Positions 1-10,711 of a stretch of 64,000 nucleotides of DNA are shown piece by piece. The position numbers were made by a program, and so were the translations under genes. This DNA is from Acanthornis magna (Eukaryota > Chordata > Aves > Passeriformes > Acanthizidae): contig JAWUZG010000177.1 in assembly GCA_036785705.1 (NCBI GenBank), forward strand, positions 434,001 through 498,000. The letters are read 5' to 3'. Position 1 is the first letter of the stretch; each line of letters starts with the position of its first letter. The notes below the pieces were generated by a model, which saw only the letters and a list, made by a program, of their open reading frames with translations, made no database searches and was not told the origin of the DNA.

Positions 1-1668
1 AGTAGCATCCTCCTACTCCAGCCAAAAAGATCAGGTTTCCATGAAAACAATGTGGTCCTGCAGGAAAAATCAAGTGGCCTTATCCAGGAAAAAGTGCCCG
101 GGGAGAAAAAGATGAAGCTACACCTGAACATGGTTTGTGTTTGTAAATATGACACTCATGGGGAGAGATCTCATGAGGGAGCCACTTTTCCAGAAGGCAA
201 GACCTCTCCTAAATAATCCCCACCCCAAGGTAAAACTCCCTAACGTAAATACCACATTTACTCCCAAAATAGTTTCTCCTCAAACAGAGAATGAAAGGAG
301 GGAATGAAAGGAGGGAATAAAAGGAAGGAATTCCGGAATCGGGGCCTCGCCAAACAGAGTGACGTGAGGAGTTAAAAACAGACGGAGCTCTTAATCTCTG
401 AGCCTGCTACAAATCGAAGGTGAACCTCATTAACTTGGACACTTTGTGTGTTAAAAATGAGAAGCTTTTCACCTAATGAGAAACTCTTAATAGGTGTTGT
501 TTTTTTGCTAAATTATCATATTAAACAGAAGATAATTAACAAGCATTTTCTTAATGTGGTGCTCCACTGATAAAATCTCATTGTCTATAAATCATCAAGA
601 CATTGCAAAAAAAAAAAAAGGCAAAAATTGCTTTTTAATGATGCTGGGCATGATGGACAAAAAGTACAGGACTATTTTAATTGTTGGGGAACTAGGAGGG
701 AAAGGCAAGAATTCCCAACCTGCTGGGGCATGCATGAGGTCCCTTCAGGTAAATCAAACCCTTAGGGCTGTTTTTAAAACACTTTACAGCACTTAGGGAC
801 ACCGATATGTCATTATTGAAATGGCTTCCACAGGAGTACAGTGCGGCATAAGTTTCAGAGCAAATGTCAGCTCCAAGTGATACTTTAGAGGAGGTGGGGG
901 TGTTTCCTCTAAGAAAAATAATCCTGGAAACGAAAGTGAGCCAAAATGAAGCCTTAAAGGTTCCTTTGGAAAGCAGTGGGGTCTTTAATAACCTCTTGCT
1001 GTCAGAAGGATGCAGCGCCCTGATGATGCCGTGGCTCAGTGTGGTCTGAGCACAGGGAACTGCCAGCACAGCCATCCCTGCATGGCTTGGAGAGCAAAAC
1101 TTGGGGAATTCCCACAGCACCAAGGCCTCACCACAGTCCCTTTCAGCTGTGGCCAGTGCTGCTCGTTGCACACCATGCCAGGAGAGGTTGAAGGCGGCCC
1201 AGCAGTAAATCCAGTGCTGACAGGGGTTGGAATTGCTGGCAGGCTCGTCCCATTCTACATGAAGGTGTTCCAGTGCCCTGTGTTTCATTTTGGTTTCTAC
1301 CAATTTTTACACCATGTAGCCAACAAAATGATGATTTTAAGAGTTTTCTGCATTAATTCTAGTCTGTGTGATGCAAGTGCTGCTCCACAATCCTCAAAGC
1401 CCCTGGCAAAAATGCATGAACCTGTGCATCCAAAAATCCCAGAAAATTGGCTTAAATATCCCAATATTCATCACATGGCCATGTCCTAAAAATACATAAC
1501 CTACCCTGGCATGGTCGGAAAGGAGGGTGAGGAATATCCCAATGGCCCAGCTCCTTTCCATCATTCTTTATTTGATGCACTGAGGGGAGAATCAGAGTCC
1601 CAGTGCAGAAAGCCTCTAAGAGTTCATTGTGAGCTGCATCCTAAGAGGGAAGTGCTGGAGGACCCTTG
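1..1668. other. Intergenic, no recognised feature
   Basis: I see no exon with splice sites, no RNA gene and no repeat family that I can name. A 203-codon minus-strand reading frame at 692-1303 resembles no family I know and overlaps equally open plus-strand frames, so I do not call it a gene. Confidence 0.5.
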
Positions 1669-1912
1669 GAGGGATGAATGGATGGATGGATGGATGGATG
1701 GAGGGATGGATGGAGGGATGGATGGAGGGATGGATGGGTGGATGGATGGATGGACAGGGATGGATGGATGATGGATGGATGATGGATGGATGGATGGATG
1801 GATGGAGGGATGGATGGATGGATGAATGGATGGATGGATGGATGGATGGATGGAGGGATGGATGGATGATGGATGGATAACAGATGGATGGATGGATGGA
1901 TGGATGGACAGA
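1669..1912. repeat. (TGGA)n tetranucleotide microsatellite
   Basis: About 240 bp of GGAT/TGGA repeats, interrupted by GGGA and GATGAT variants. Because the 4-bp period runs through all frames without stops, it opens long frames on both strands (Met-Asp-Gly-Trp on plus, His-Pro-Ser-Ile on minus). These are artefacts of the repeat. Confidence 0.97.
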
Positions 1913-1916
1913 CATT

Positions 1917-4024
1917 AGTGAAGAAGATCTGGGCTCCTGAGGCTGGAGATGTGAGAAGGAAGAGGTAGGTTCCACCACAGGAACTTTGCATGAGGAGCAG
2001 GCAGGGATGTGTCCTCTCTGTCTTGCCCTGTGCCCCAGCCCTGGGAGCAGCACTGGGGCAGTGGGAGCTGCTCTGCCTCTTTCCAGCTCTCATGGAAAAA
2101 GGAGAGACAGAGCTGGAGAGACAGCATGAGGTGAGAATGGATGAGAGTGAAAAATAAGGGAAAAAGGAGGAGAACAGAGCCCTCAGCCTGACTCTGTGCT
2201 GGGAGGGCATCAGCTCCAAGCACAGCCCCCGCGTTCGCAATCTGCCCTTGGCACTTGATTTGACATCCAGCAGCACAAGGACCCATCAGAGGTAACTCCA
2301 GACCACCAGGAGCCTTCCCCCAGAGCTCACACAGTGGAAACTCTTCCATTAACACCCCCTCCCTGACAGCTCCTCTCCTTTTCCTCCTTCTCTCACCTCT
2401 GGGTCACGGCCAGCGCTCGACTGGAATCACCTGGGGCTGCTGCTGCACCAGCTCTGACCTCTGCTGAGAATGATTTCGGGGCAGGGTGACTGCCAGGGAG
2501 TCCTGGCTGAGCAGCAGGAGCCGCACACCCTGGGTGCCTTCTCCCTCCAGGGTTGTTCGTGGCTGTTACAGCGAATTTCCTCCATGATTTATGGGCAGGG
2601 AAAACCCATTTGTAATTTAAAACCGCTTTTAGCTCCTTTCAGCATGTGTGTGTGCCTGTGTGTGTGTCATATACAGATAATATAAACCTTTATAAGCAAA
2701 CCTAACAAAAAGGGGAGGGGCAGGGGTGTTTGCCAGGTTTGGGGATGTGCAGCAAATTCCATAATTCCCACGGCATTTCCAGGACGTTTGGCCACGAAAG
2801 CTCTGGATTGAATCGCTTAGCATCCCTCTCTGCCCCCCTGTGCCTCCTCCTCGCATCACAAAGCTCGGGAGAGCCATTTGAATCTTCAAAAAGAGCATTT
2901 TTGTGAACGAGATAATCAGCCACAGTCCCTCCGTGTAATCCCTGCACCTCCAGAGCAGGGAACAAAGCCACGTCCAGATAATCCTCCTGGGCTTTGCCTT
3001 GAAGCTGTCCACGAGCCCTGGGGTGGCAGAGGAAGGATGGTGCCAAGAGCAGGAACACATCTGGGGCCTCGTTAGGCCAAATTCCAGCCAATGAACGCCA
3101 GGAATGAGTCCCTGGACATGTGACATGTGTCCCTATAATGATGGCACAGAGGTGACCCCACTGAGCAGAAATGAGACCCCCAGAGCCCCAAGCCCTGCAG
3201 AGGGGACAATGTGGGTGACACATCTCACCCACGAGACTGTCATCTCCTCCAGCACCTGAGAATAGCTCTTAACCACAGCTTTATATCCTTCTGGGAGGTG
3301 AAATCCCTTCCCAGCCCATAAACACTGCCAGGCTGCCACGGTGAGAGTTGTCTTGTGCTCAGGTACCTGAGGGGAGGGACGGGAGCTGCTCTGGGGTCTG
3401 GGCTGCTCCTGCACTCCGCACACAGATCAAACAAACAGCAAAACCCGGGAGAAACCCCAGGAACTCTGAAATCTCCTCTTTCCTCATTGCTGTGTGGGGA
3501 AAGGTGAGCAGAGCAGGGCTGTGCCTGTGTGTGAGGGTGCACAAACACACCTGTGGCTGGCACAGAGCACATTTCTGACCTCACACCATCGACAGGAGTC
3601 CATTTGCTGATAAAAAGACTCAGAGCCGCCTCGCTGAAACAAACAGAAGCAGCAAACTTCCATCCTCGAGATCTGAACTTGCTCTGCGCCTCAGTTTAAA
3701 ACTGAGGTTCCCCTTTCTCCAAAATCCACTCCAGAAAAGAGCAGCTGCTCCTGTTGAAAGCCTTTATAGAGCCCTGCTCCCTCCAGACAGAGGACTCTGC
3801 CGTGCTGACACACATCCACAGCCGCTCATTCCTGCTCTGAGCGTCTCCAAAGGGAGCCCTCCCTCTCCCTGAGCACTCTGCTGCGCTCAGTGCTGACAGG
3901 CAATGGAATGATGCCTTTTATTGGGTCAATACCTCAGCTGGAAAACATCAGCCACCCCTTTCTGCAGCTCATGGCCCAAGAGTGACCTGGGTGAGGGGAC
4001 TGGCCGGGCTGCTCCAGCTCTTGG
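1917..4024. other. Intergenic, no recognised gene
   Basis: Mixed-composition sequence with a short TG-rich run near 2645-2672. The open frames here are short, overlap one another on both strands and lack recognisable domains. Confidence 0.5.
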
Positions 4025-4032
4025 TCCAGCCC

Positions 4033-4739
4033 TACAGGCAGGAGGGAGTATTTTCCACTCTTCCAGCAGGTAGCAGGGAGTATTTTCCTCCCTTCCAACA
4101 GGTAGTAAGGAGTATTTTCCTCTCCTCCAACAGGTAGCAGGGAGTATTTTTCTCCCTTCCAACACGTAGCAGAGTGTATTTTGCTCTTTCCAACAGGCAG
4201 CAGGGTGTATTTTGCTCTTTCCAACTGGTAGCAGGGAGTATTTCCCTCTCTTCCAACAGGTAGCAGGGAGTATTTTCCACTCTTCCAATGGGTAGCAGGA
4301 AGTATTTCCCACTCTTCCAACAGGTAGCAGGGAATATTTTCCTCCCTTCCAACAGGTAGCAGGGAGTATTTTGCTCTTTCCGACAGGTAGCAGGGAGTAT
4401 TCTCCTCTTCCAATAGGTAGAAGGGTGTATATTCCTCTTCCAACAGGTAGCAGGGAGTATTTTCCTCTCTTCCAACAGGTAGCAGGGTGTATTTTTCTCT
4501 TCCAACAGGTAGCGGGGAGTATTTTCCTCTTCCAACAGGTAGCAGGGAGTATTTCCCACTCTTCCAACAGGAAGCAGGGAGTATTTTCCTCTCTTCCAAC
4601 AGGTGGCAGGGAGTATTTTCCATAGCAGGGAGTATTTCCCTCTCTTCCAACAGGTAGCAGGATGTATTTTCCTCTTCCAACAGGTAGCAGTGAGAATTTC
4701 CCTCTCTTCCAACAGGTAGCAGGGTGTATTTACCTCTCT
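4033..4739. repeat. Minisatellite, about 32-bp unit, roughly 22 copies
   Basis: Diverged direct repeats built on GGTAGCAGGGAGTATTTTCC followed by a pyrimidine-rich spacer (CTCTCTTCCAACA). Spacer length varies by a few bases, so copies drift between frames. All three minus frames stay open across the array, with a recurring Leu-Pro-Val-Gly-Arg motif, which is a consequence of the repeat. Confidence 0.95.
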
Positions 4740-4744
4740 TCATT

Positions 4745-5328
4745 TGTCTCTGGGTGCTTTATTGCATTTCCTGTTCTCTGAGCAGCCCCAATAAAACATC
4801 TTTCTGAAGGGTTCTGCGCTGTGCAGTAAATATCCTCCTTCACCCGCCAGCTCAGACAGGGATCAATCCATCAGGGAAGTCCCTGGGGACGCCAGGGTGC
4901 ATCACTCAAGGTTAGAGACGAGACAGGCAGGTGACAGCAGAAGGATTGCAATGCTCCTGCCAGGAATTGACCCCCCCACCCATCCCCCTGCTTGCCAAAG
5001 GAATATTGAAAAGAAAGGATGATGGAGCATCCTCCAAAGATGGGAAAGGTTCTGTGGCCCATCCTCAGCAGGGTTTCCTCAAACAGCCTGCAGGGAAAGT
5101 GGCATGCCCAGGATGGGTGGCTTGGTGTGGCCACAGCAGGATGTCCTGGGCTCTCCTGCCAGGGGACATCGAGATCTCACCATGGATTGAGGGGCACCAA
5201 AACCCTCAGGACCAGGGTGGAATAATCTCCATGGGCAAGGATCGGTGGTGGCTTTGTGCTGCCAACACAGCACGAAATGCCTTTTCTGGCTGGGAAATCC
5301 AGAGTTTGGTGGGTGCAGGAGCTGCCTG
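4745..5328. other. Intergenic, no recognised feature
   Basis: Unique-looking sequence between the 32-bp array and a solo LTR. No exon or repeat family recognised. Confidence 0.4.
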
Positions 5329-5334
5329 GGGTGA

Positions 5335-5621
5335 CGTTGCTCTGATTTTCTGATATTCGTGGAGATTCGCAGAAGCTCGCAGGGAAGTCAGGCAGGCAGC
5401 ACCAAGATGGCGAAAAGAGAAACTTTATTTACACAAACTTCTTTATATATTCATTAATAATCTAATAATTATTGGTCGATAGTTTTTCCACCCCCTATAA
5501 CGATTGGTTACAACTCTAGAGCATCCAGTACCAAAACAAAGAGATTAGGAAGCACAAGAATGAAACTTATCTCTATTCTCCATGCGAAAGAAGAGAAAGA
5601 TTTTAAAACAGTGCAACTACA
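5335..5621 (-). mobile_element. Solo LTR of an endogenous retrovirus, copy 1
   Basis: A 287-bp element almost identical to the one at 25179-25466. Read on the minus strand it starts TGTAGTTGC and ends GCAACG, where copy 2 keeps the canonical CA end. It is flanked by a perfect 6-bp target duplication GGGTGA at 5329-5334 and 5622-5627. The minus strand carries a TATATAAAG TATA box near 5440 and an AATAAAG poly(A) signal a few bases further on, followed by a CGCCATCTTGG segment that matches a YY1-type site. No internal gag, pol or env sequence is attached, so it is a solo LTR left by recombination. A 6-bp duplication fits alpha- or beta-retrovirus-like avian ERVs. Confidence 0.88.
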
Positions 5622-5627
5622 GGGTGA

Positions 5628-7764
5628 ACCCAGCCTGGCTCTGCTCAGTGTCAGAGCAGGTGACAAGGAATCTGTCCCCACGGAAAGAATTTCCTGACAA
5701 AGCCTTGACGATGAGGTTTCCTGCTGCCTGTGCTTCCCAGCTTTGCAGGCATCTCTGGCATTAACTCTTCGGAGCCTTCCGGAAAGCAAAGAGGAGTGCG
5801 AAGGATGAATTTATTGCTCTATTATTAACCCATTAAAATGTCAATATCGGCCTTGGGTGGCAGAGGGGAGTAGGGAAGCTCTTCCTGCAGCCCTAAGTAA
5901 CAATGAACTTTTAATTGGTCCATTATAAGGTCGGAGCTTGGCCACCACACTGGAGAGTTCCCTAAGCAGTTAATCCACTTAGCAGAGCCCGGATCTTTGG
6001 AGAGGGTGTAAGTGGTGTGGTTGTTGTCTGAGCTGCATTTGAGAGTCATTAAAGGGTTGCTTTTTGCAGGAAGAGTCTTGTTTTAACAGCATCGGCTCCC
6101 GGCTCCACCAGGAATTACCCTTCACTGAAGCTGCAGCTATAGATTTCATCTCATGGTTTCTGTGGATAATAAATGACAGCTCTCAGACATCCCAGAGAAG
6201 GGTTTTCAGCTGGAGTGTGGGAGCAGAGAACAGGCTCGGGAGTGAATCAAACCCCAGCTCTCTGCAGACAGCTCATCTCCAGCTGGACAGGGGAGGAGAG
6301 GCTGGGGAATGTCTGCAGGATGGGTTTCCTGATTTCCTAATTTGGGATTTGGAGAAGGCTCATCCTGAGGGGGAAGGTGTCACTGTTTAGTTACAGAAAC
6401 CCCAGGGCAGACAGCACCAGCCCAACTCTGCCCTCTGATAAATTCACAGGATGAGACAACGCCTGATTCAGAAGGATGTGGGATTGGAGTGGGGGAGGCT
6501 GAGGGAATGACAGGAAGGCAAGGTCCGTTCCTGCACAGCGGGGATAGTTATCAGAGGGTAAGAATGGCCATTCATTAATTCATGTGTGGTTTAAGGCTTC
6601 TCAGGGGTCAAAAAAACACTGAAGAGATGCTACAGAGAGAGAGCCTGAGTGAAACCTCAAAACCAACAGAGAGGTTTGGCTTCCTTCCCCTGTCGCTCTT
6701 CCTGCCTTTCCCTCTGGTGGATCTGCGTGGGGATGAGGTGCCCTGCACCTTCCAAAAATTATTATATCAGCTGCAGGGACCCTCTAAATCCTTCCCTGAA
6801 CTGAAAGCCTCCAAATTTCTTTTCCCAAAGCAGATAATAATCTCTCAGCCTCACCTCCCACCCCAGAGCCATCTGAATCTGAAGCAGCTTTGACTGAGCC
6901 CAGCCCAGGTCAGAGCCTTGCGAACAGAAGATCTTTGTGCCCAGGCTCTGACCTTTGGCTCGGCTCCTGATCCCTGCAGATTGGATGTGCCCAGCTGTTT
7001 GTCTTGCTGGGAACAAACACGGCAGAGGGAGCTGAGCAGAGCCAGGATCTATTCTTGGCTCCATCTCAGACTTCCTCCCTGACCCTTGGCACAGTGACCT
7101 GCTCTGGCTGTTCCCGGGCTCGTGTCCTGCTGCACTGGAAATCCACTGCAAGTGCTCGTAGCAGGAGGAGGATCAAAGGGTGGAGGATAAATTTGGCTGG
7201 ACAAGCATTGCACTCGAGCCTAAAATCCAGGTCTGGACTTTGCAGAATCTCAGATGGCCAAGAACTGTGAGGAAACAAGAGGAATTATGCAGATTTATTG
7301 TCACACCTATTTCACCTCCTTATTTCACCTTTCCCATCATCACATCCCAGCCCTTCCCAGCACAGTTTCCTCATCCTCTGGGCAGGTTAAATCCAGACCC
7401 CACACCTGTCCCTTCCTCCTCATCTCTGGGGACGTTGGTCTTACTGATGCCCCTCACCTATTGCTCCTGCCCCTCTCAAAAAAGAGACAGAATTTTGGCA
7501 GTTCTCGAGTTTCAGACTGCTAAACCCAGCCTAGACACAGCCTGTGGGTCCACAGGCCACATTCTGGGATAGTTCGGGTGTTACACCCCAAAACTTATTG
7601 TGTGCAAAACCAGACCACACCAAAGTGAGAAAATGATGGAATTTAATGAGTGGGGGTGTGGTGCTCACCGTGCCTGAGTCCTTGCGGGTCCCACGGTCAA
7701 ACAGCAGAAAATGTAGGTGGTCATCCCCATCCCAAGGAGGTCCTGAAAGGATGGGAGGGATCTG
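5628..7764. other. Intergenic, no recognised gene
   Basis: No exon, RNA gene or named repeat seen. The open frames are short and overlap on both strands. Confidence 0.4.
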
Positions 7765-7960
7765 GGAACAGCTCCCCAGAGAAGCTGTGGAACTTCTGGA
7801 GAATATCTCTGGAGAGATTGCAAAGTTGTCTGGACACAACCCTGGGCAGCTGCTGGAGCAGGGGGGGTTGGACTGGGTGACCTCCGGTGGTCCCTCCGGT
7901 GGTCCCTCCGGTGGTCCCTCGGGTGGTCCCTCCCAACATTCCCCATTCTGTGATTCTGGG
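7765..7960 (+). mobile_element. CR1 LINE 3' end with internal 12-bp expansion
   Basis: Plus-strand CR1 tail: the GAAGCTGTGGAACTTCTGGAG block, a GGGCAGCTGCTGGAGCAGGG block, GACTGGGTGACCTCCGGTGG, and the typical ending CATTCTGTGATTCTGGGA. The stretch that normally reads AGGTCCCTTCCAACC is replaced by a short tandem array (7881-7928). Confidence 0.85.
7881..7928. repeat. 12-bp tandem repeat, 4 copies, inside a CR1 tail
   Basis: Four consecutive copies of CCTCCGGTGGTC, the last with one substitution. It is in-frame by length and reads Ser-Gly-Gly-Pro on plus, but it lies inside a dead LINE fragment. Confidence 0.95.
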
Positions 7961-7964
7961 ATAT

Positions 7965-8926
7965 CCATCCCAATCCTCATGAAGACTGGGAAAAGGCATT
8001 AACTGGCATTACACATGGGAAGATCACATTTCCTACACCCAGGCTTCGGTCAGACAGCCCCAGGAACCCACGGATCCTGTCCCTAGAAAAAAAACCCTCC
8101 TGGCCTTGCCATGAAGGCAGGACAACCCCACAGAGCATTCGATGTCCTTATTGCCTCCCTGTCCTCAGGAGATCAGCTCCATCGTCATTCCCATGTCCAT
8201 TTTCCATCCCCACAGCTCCATTCCAGACCATTCCACAGCAGGAAAAGCCAAGGGGAGCAAAGTGAATTCCTGGGGAATGCACTGAACTCCAGGCAGGGTC
8301 TGACTCCACCCTCAAGCCCACAAAGGTCAGACCCCAAACTCTTAGAACTCATTTAAAGTCCAGATGCAAGATTAATTTGACTGACAAAGGACTAATTGGT
8401 TTCAGGACTAATTAAGTACATATACTTGTCTTTGCTTAATCAGTGAAATTTCCAGTGGCATTAAAATGTCCAGGAATACAAATCCCAGGAGATTTAAAGC
8501 AAATAGTTAAAATCAACTTAGATCCAATTATCATATAAATCACTAATGACCTGGGTAAATTGGAAGCTCTTTGGCTCAGCCTCTAGGGAAGAATAAACCT
8601 GATAAAAATGAACATGGTACCTGGATTAATGCACAGGCTCGGGGGAATTCATGGCAAATATTCCAGAAGGACTTTCTCACTGACATTGTGATTCACTGGA
8701 AAATGCCAAATTTCTAATCAAACAGTTTCCACAGGTGAAACTTCCAGCGGGAACTTTGTGTTCAGCATCCAAAGCTAAAATCACTCGAGAATTGCCATCC
8801 ACCCATTGCTGGGCAAATTCCTGATGGACGCTTTTCCTGGAGGGCAATTGGTAATTTCCATCCTGTCTTCCCACCCTCTGCTTTTCATCTTGCTCATGGT
8901 CACAGTCTGACATCCTACTGATTTAA
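7965..8926. other. Intergenic, no recognised feature
   Basis: AT-rich unique-looking sequence. No exon or repeat family recognised. Confidence 0.4.
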
Positions 8927-9205
8927 ACAAAACAAAATAAAACAAAAAAAAGCCCCAAAAAACAAACAAAAAGAATCCAAACAAACAAAAAAAACCCAAC
9001 AAAAAACCCCCCAAACCAAAACCAAACCAAAACAAACAAACAAACAAAACACCCCTGCCAAAAAAAACCAAAAAACCCCCAAAAAAACCAAAAAAACCCC
9101 AAACCCAAAACCAAACCCAAAACCAAAACCAAACAAACAAATAAAAAAAAAAAAAAACCACGACAAAACCCCCAAAACAAACAAACAAAAAACCACAAAC
9201 AAAAT
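8927..9205. repeat. A/C-only low-complexity tract
   Basis: About 280 bp made almost entirely of A and C on the plus strand (AAAAC, AACCC, ACAAACAAAC mixtures), with almost no G or T. The complementary strand reads as phenylalanine, glycine, valine and leucine in several frames, giving spurious hydrophobic open frames. Confidence 0.93.
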
Positions 9206-10278
9206 AAAGATGATGAAAGATTTTGGGTTTGGATTATTTTCTCATCCACACTCACTTTTAGGTGCAGGCTACAGGCAGTTTCCAGAAGATCCAATCTCTA
9301 CTAACCACCTAAGCTGTCTCATCTTGACCTGTTTATTTTGTTTATTCCAACCTTATTCTCCATTCCCGGCAATCTCAGGCTTGGAAAAAGTGCTACATGA
9401 AGGGGAAAAAAAAAAGAAATAAAAGAAGATTAAATATGTGAATAATCTATGAAATACAGTTTTTATACATCCAGTGATCGCAAACCCCAGGGTTTGCCAA
9501 ATTGCAATGCACTTTCGGAAGTGCTGCCAATAAAAGGCATTCAAATCCTGCCTCTCCTGACTCCAGAGTTCAGCCAGGAACTGCTCCCAGTCAGAATCTC
9601 TCCCATTCCAGAATGTTTGTTTTATTTGTGATTTCTTAATGTCCCACAGAAGAGTTAATCTGAGTGCAGAGAGGCAGAAATGGGATAAAGAGTTAACAGG
9701 CAAGTAATAAATATATATGCCCAATAAATATATATGCCCAATAATAAATATTTTTGGGCATTTCCTGGCGCAGAGCACTTTGGTGCTTGAGGTGCACGTG
9801 GGTATTTCTTGTTTGCCTGTGAAGAAAAAAGGCTTCATAAATAGACAAAGCAGAAAACAAAAGAAATCCAAATTCCTCCTCTTCCTCCTCAGGGATCTCT
9901 GAAAACTCTCCAAGATGGACTAAGCACCGACCCCTGGATGTGCAACCTCCTGTGGCTGGTGCTGCTTCAGAAGGCTGAGAAAAAACCCCACCAGGGCTGC
10001 AAAACGAGGCCAGAAAGGACAATTCCCACCTGGCCCCACGAGATATGACCCTGACAGAGGAGCTGGATCTCCCTGGTGTTACTCCAGAGGAACTCCACGC
10101 TTTTAAGTCTTTTCCTACTTTTCATCTCTGTGTTACAAAAGTGTCCAACCTCATTTTATATCTGTTTGTGGCCTCGCTTTATGGCTCTGTGCCCAACCCC
10201 ATGGGCAGGCACCGTGTGCCGAGCTTGCCCACCCTGATATTCCTCACACTGGACAATTCCAATGTTCCCTAACAGACA
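9206..10278. other. Intergenic, no recognised gene
   Basis: Contains a small duplication of an ATAAATATATATGCCCA block at about 9707-9745. Nothing else recognised. Confidence 0.4.
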
Positions 10279-10696
10279 GACTACCTGAAACAGAGGTCAA
10301 GACAAACTAGGAGTATAAAAGTGGACAATTTATTCAAAGGCCTTGAAGGCACATTCGGGCAAGCAAAGTCCCCCTTGGGGACGACACCCAAAATGGATGC
10401 TGGGTCACGAGCCCTTCACCTTTTACAAGTTCTGTGCCATTAGCACATTGGCCCTTAATTCTCCAATGCACCCTCAGGTGATGATGTTCACCACCCCAGG
10501 CCTGCTCCCCCAGCTCACTGTTGTTTACATATTTTCAGGCCCTAAGACAATGAATATGTCCTTGGATCTGTGTTCAGAGAGCCTTGTTTGGCCAAAGGTG
10601 CTGGAACAGAGGACTTGAGCACTTTGTAAGAAGCACAGAACTGCAGCAAGTTACAGATACATGAAGAGAAAAAACTAGAAATACTTGAAGGCATCA
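10279..10696 (-). mobile_element. LTR, minus orientation, arm A of an inverted pair
   Basis: About 418 bp that is the reverse complement of 58519-58935 with moderate divergence. The minus strand begins TGATGCCTTCAAG and has an AATAAA poly(A) signal at 10329-10334 about 50 bases before the end, the same layout as the other copy. The distal end has lost the canonical TGATGCC complement. No retroviral coding sequence adjoins it and I see no clear target duplication, so it is an old solo LTR. Family not identified. Confidence 0.78.
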
Positions 10697-10711
10697 CCAA
10701 GCTGGGCTGAG

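Noticed and set aside
692..1303. 203-codon minus-strand open frame
   Set aside because: No family resemblance, overlapping plus frames of similar quality, and no splice or regulatory context.
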